From Acholeplasmataceae bacterium (GTDB lineage: Bacteria; Bacillota_I; Bacilli_A; Acholeplasmatales; Acholeplasmataceae), in the NCBI GenBank assembly GCA_030656435.1, contig JAUSOA010000294.1, forward strand, positions 1 to 7,487: a stretch of 7,487 nucleotides of DNA, read 5' to 3'. Every line of letters starts with the position of its first letter. Position 1 is the first letter of the stretch. The notes below the pieces were generated by a model, which saw only the letters and a list, made by a program, of their open reading frames with translations, ran no database searches and had not been told where the DNA came from. Of this stretch, positions 6,074 through 7,487 are shown in pieces. The translations under genes were made by a program, and so were the position numbers.

Positions 6074-6454
6074 TTGATTCGAAGATATGAGACCAGTGAT
6101 GATATACTCATCATGGAGTTAATTGAATCAGAAGGAAAAGATTGGGAAGAATACTATAAGGGCTTTGGGAAATCAAAGTATTTAGATTCTTTAAAAAACT
6201 CGATTACCTATGTCATGATTGAAAGTGATCAAATCATTGGATATATTAGGGCCATTGATGATCACGGTTTTGATGTTTATATTTGTGATTTGCTCGTCCA
6301 TAAGAATTACCGAAACAAACATTATGGCTCGAAGCTAATTTCAAGTATCAAATCTCACTTTCCCAATCGAAATATTTATGTAATGAGTGATGTAGATCCC
6401 TACTATATCAAGCAAGAATTTAAAAAGGTTGGTTCTATTTTTAAAATTCATTGA
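6074..6454 (+). CDS. GNAT-family N-acetyltransferase
   Basis: Cytosolic acetyl-CoA-dependent acetyltransferase, 126 residues. The order is typical: N-terminal IRRYETSDDILIMELI (2-17), the beta strands YVMIESDQIIGYIRAIDD (46-63), then motif A in DVYICDLLVHKNYRNKHYGSKLI (67-89), where R-N-K-H-Y-G-S forms the pyrophosphate loop (usual form R/Q-x-x-G-x-G/A, with the first Gly replaced here). The C-terminal part (about 102-126) holds the NIYVMSDVDPYYIKQEF segment, which fits motif B and the final strands. Shorter than many GNATs (about 140-170) but within the range of the minimal ones. The start is TTG, which may lower expression relative to neighbours. Its stop TGA overlaps the ribosome site of the next gene. 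Substrate unknown. Confidence 0.85.
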   Translation: MIRRYETSDDILIMELIESEGKDWEEYYKGFGKSKYLDSLKNSITYVMIESDQIIGYIRAIDDHGFDVYICDLLVHKNYRNKHYGSKLISSIKSHFPNRNIYVMSDVDPYYIKQEFKKVGSIFKIH

Positions 6455-6467
6455 GGTATTTTGAAAA

Positions 6468-6938
6468 ATGAAAACAATTCTAAAAAAAAGATTTATACTG
6501 AATAAGAACTACATTCTAAAGTTAAATGAGCTACTATCGATAAGCACTCATCAGGTTAGTGCTATCTTTGCATCTGATTGTGCAAGGCATTTAATGGATC
6601 ATCTTGCAAAAGATTATGAAATAAATCCCGAAGCCTTAGATGCAATCGAAGCATGCCATTCATGGGTTAGTCATGAAATTTCTAAGGTTGCTGCAAGAGT
6701 GTATGCTCAAAAGGTTCATGTGCTAGCCAGAGAAGAGACAAATCCTGTACTTAAGTATTTTTATCGAGCATGTGGCCATGCAGCAGCTACGCCACATGTC
6801 AAATCACATGCCATACACGCGACTAACTACGTTTTAAAGGCTCTTTTATCCATTCCAGGTATAAAGTCAGATGAGGTAGAAGAAATAGAGCGATCATGGC
6901 AAATCAAGCATTTACTCGATTTGGGGTTAAAGGCTTGA
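6468..6938 (+). CDS. Imm-5-like putative immunity protein
   Basis: All-alpha protein of 156 residues resembling the Imm-5-like family, annotated as putative immunity proteins because members occur in polymorphic-toxin loci. Visible family blocks are FASDCARHLMDHL (34-46), AIEACHSWVSHEISKVAAR (59-77), AREETNP (87-93) and ACGHAAATPHVKSHA (101-115), the last with conserved His104, His110 and His114, followed by the YVLKAL helix (121-126). No signal peptide or membrane helix, so cytosolic. No toxin gene lies beside it in this window. TGAGGT (6452-6457) lies 10 bases before ATG 6468, slightly long but acceptable. It sits between the acetyltransferase and the phosphatase with 13-base gaps on both sides. 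The family resemblance is from memory of its motifs; the immunity role of such stand-alone members is unproven. Confidence 0.7.
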   Translation: MKTILKKRFILNKNYILKLNELLSISTHQVSAIFASDCARHLMDHLAKDYEINPEALDAIEACHSWVSHEISKVAARVYAQKVHVLAREETNPVLKYFYRACGHAAATPHVKSHAIHATNYVLKALLSIPGIKSDEVEEIERSWQIKHLLDLGLKA

Positions 6939-6945
6939 GGAAAGG
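6937..6945 (+). promoter_or_regulatory. Ribosome binding site of the HAD phosphatase
   Basis: GAGGAAAGG overlaps the TGA stop of the Imm-5-like gene and lies 6 bases before ATG 6952, linking the two genes for translation. Confidence 0.6.
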
Positions 6946-6951
6946 CATAAA

Positions 6952-7487
6952 ATGAAAAAAATGATTATCTTTGACTTTGATGGTACGATATCAAATTCTG
7001 TTGATATCGTCTATCGAGTTTATGAAAAATTATCGACTCAATACGGTTTTAAACGATTTACCCATGAGGAAATTCATGAGCTTAAAATGCTTTCTATTCA
7101 TGAAAGACTGAAAAAACATAAGGTTTCTATTTTTCAGCTACCTAAACTTGCAAGAAAAACAAGAAAAATAGTGAGTGAACTACTTGAAGAAACCTATCCA
7201 TTTGAAGGAATAAAGGAGTTACTTATTGAATTAAAGAATCATGGATTTATCATGTCCATTGTTTCCTCAAATTCAAAAAAGAATATCGAAAGCTTCATTT
7301 CTAATCATGGACTCATTTCTTTTGACTATATTTATGGGAAGGCGTCCTTCTTTGGTAAAGAAAGACTCATTTCTAAGCTTTTAAGAAAAGAAAAAGGTGC
7401 AAAGGCGATTTATGTTGGCGATGAATTAAGAGATATCGTTTCTGCTAAGGAAGTCCCTATCGATATTATATCTGTTACATGGGGCTT
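6952..7487 (+). CDS. HAD-superfamily phosphatase, phosphoglycolate phosphatase-like (3' end cut by window)
   Basis: Read directly from the sequence: 178 codons plus two bases before the window ends. Motif I is IFDFDGT with nucleophile Asp8 and acid/base Asp10; a helical cap follows (about 15-80); motif II is VSSNS (104-108); motif III is probably Lys136 in FFGKERLI; motif IV is GDELRD (156-161) with Asp157 and Asp161. The IISVTWG end is typical of the phosphoglycolate-phosphatase-like group, where WG is followed by a short final helix, so only about 20-40 residues are probably missing. It hydrolyses phosphate esters of small molecules in the cytosol; the substrate is not determinable here. 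Starts 13 bases after the Imm-5-like gene and belongs to the same unit. Confidence 0.88.
   Translation, partial: MKKMIIFDFDGTISNSVDIVYRVYEKLSTQYGFKRFTHEEIHELKMLSIHERLKKHKVSIFQLPKLARKTRKIVSELLEETYPFEGIKELLIELKNHGFIMSIVSSNSKKNIESFISNHGLISFDYIYGKASFFGKERLISKLLRKEKGAKAIYVGDELRDIVSAKEVPIDIISVTWG

Noticed and set aside
1..7487. CRISPR array, insertion sequence or tRNA gene
   Set aside because: No regular direct repeats with spacers, transposase motifs, terminal inverted repeats or cloverleaf-like sequences were found by eye.

Overview
This is an AT-rich window (about one third G+C by eye) with strong Shine-Dalgarno sites (AGGAGG, AGGTGA, AGGAGA), short intergenic gaps and every gene on the + strand. 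That fits a low-G+C Gram-positive-type bacterium, either a Firmicute or an Acholeplasma-like Mollicute. Several genes end in TGA, and one pair would fuse through two in-frame TGAs under the mycoplasma code, so the standard bacterial code applies. I cannot name a genus.

The window has three transcription units. Unit 1 (from 1 or upstream to about 946) is a helix-turn-helix antitoxin-like regulator with a long polar and aromatic C-terminal tail, followed by a small SecB-fold chaperone-like protein and a clear hairpin terminator. This looks like the A and C parts of a toxin-antitoxin-chaperone (TAC) module; the toxin, if present, lies upstream of the window. It is the most interesting part of the sequence.

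Unit 2 (about 1002-3924) begins with an extended -10 promoter and holds a TrmA/RlmD/RlmCD-type rRNA uridine-C5 methyltransferase, a small membrane protein with a possible PH-like soluble domain, and an APH-fold small-molecule kinase. It ends at an 11-bp wobble-containing hairpin. The methyltransferase keeps its Fe-S ligands and catalytic Cys but has an unusual SAM motif.

A gene-free AT-rich gap of 358 bases (3867-4224) follows, holding the terminator and two candidate promoters. Unit 3 (4225 to beyond the end) encodes an UlaG/UPF0173-like metallo-beta-lactamase-fold hydrolase, a nucleotidyltransferase, a GNAT acetyltransferase with a TTG start, an Imm-5-like putative immunity protein, and a HAD phosphatase cut off by the window end. 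The last four genes are 12-13 bases apart and almost certainly co-transcribed; the hydrolase is 103 bases upstream with an inverted repeat in the gap. Units 2 and 3 look like a loose collection of modifying enzymes (kinase, nucleotidyltransferase, acetyltransferase, phosphatase) with unknown substrates. No RNA gene, insertion sequence or CRISPR array was seen.
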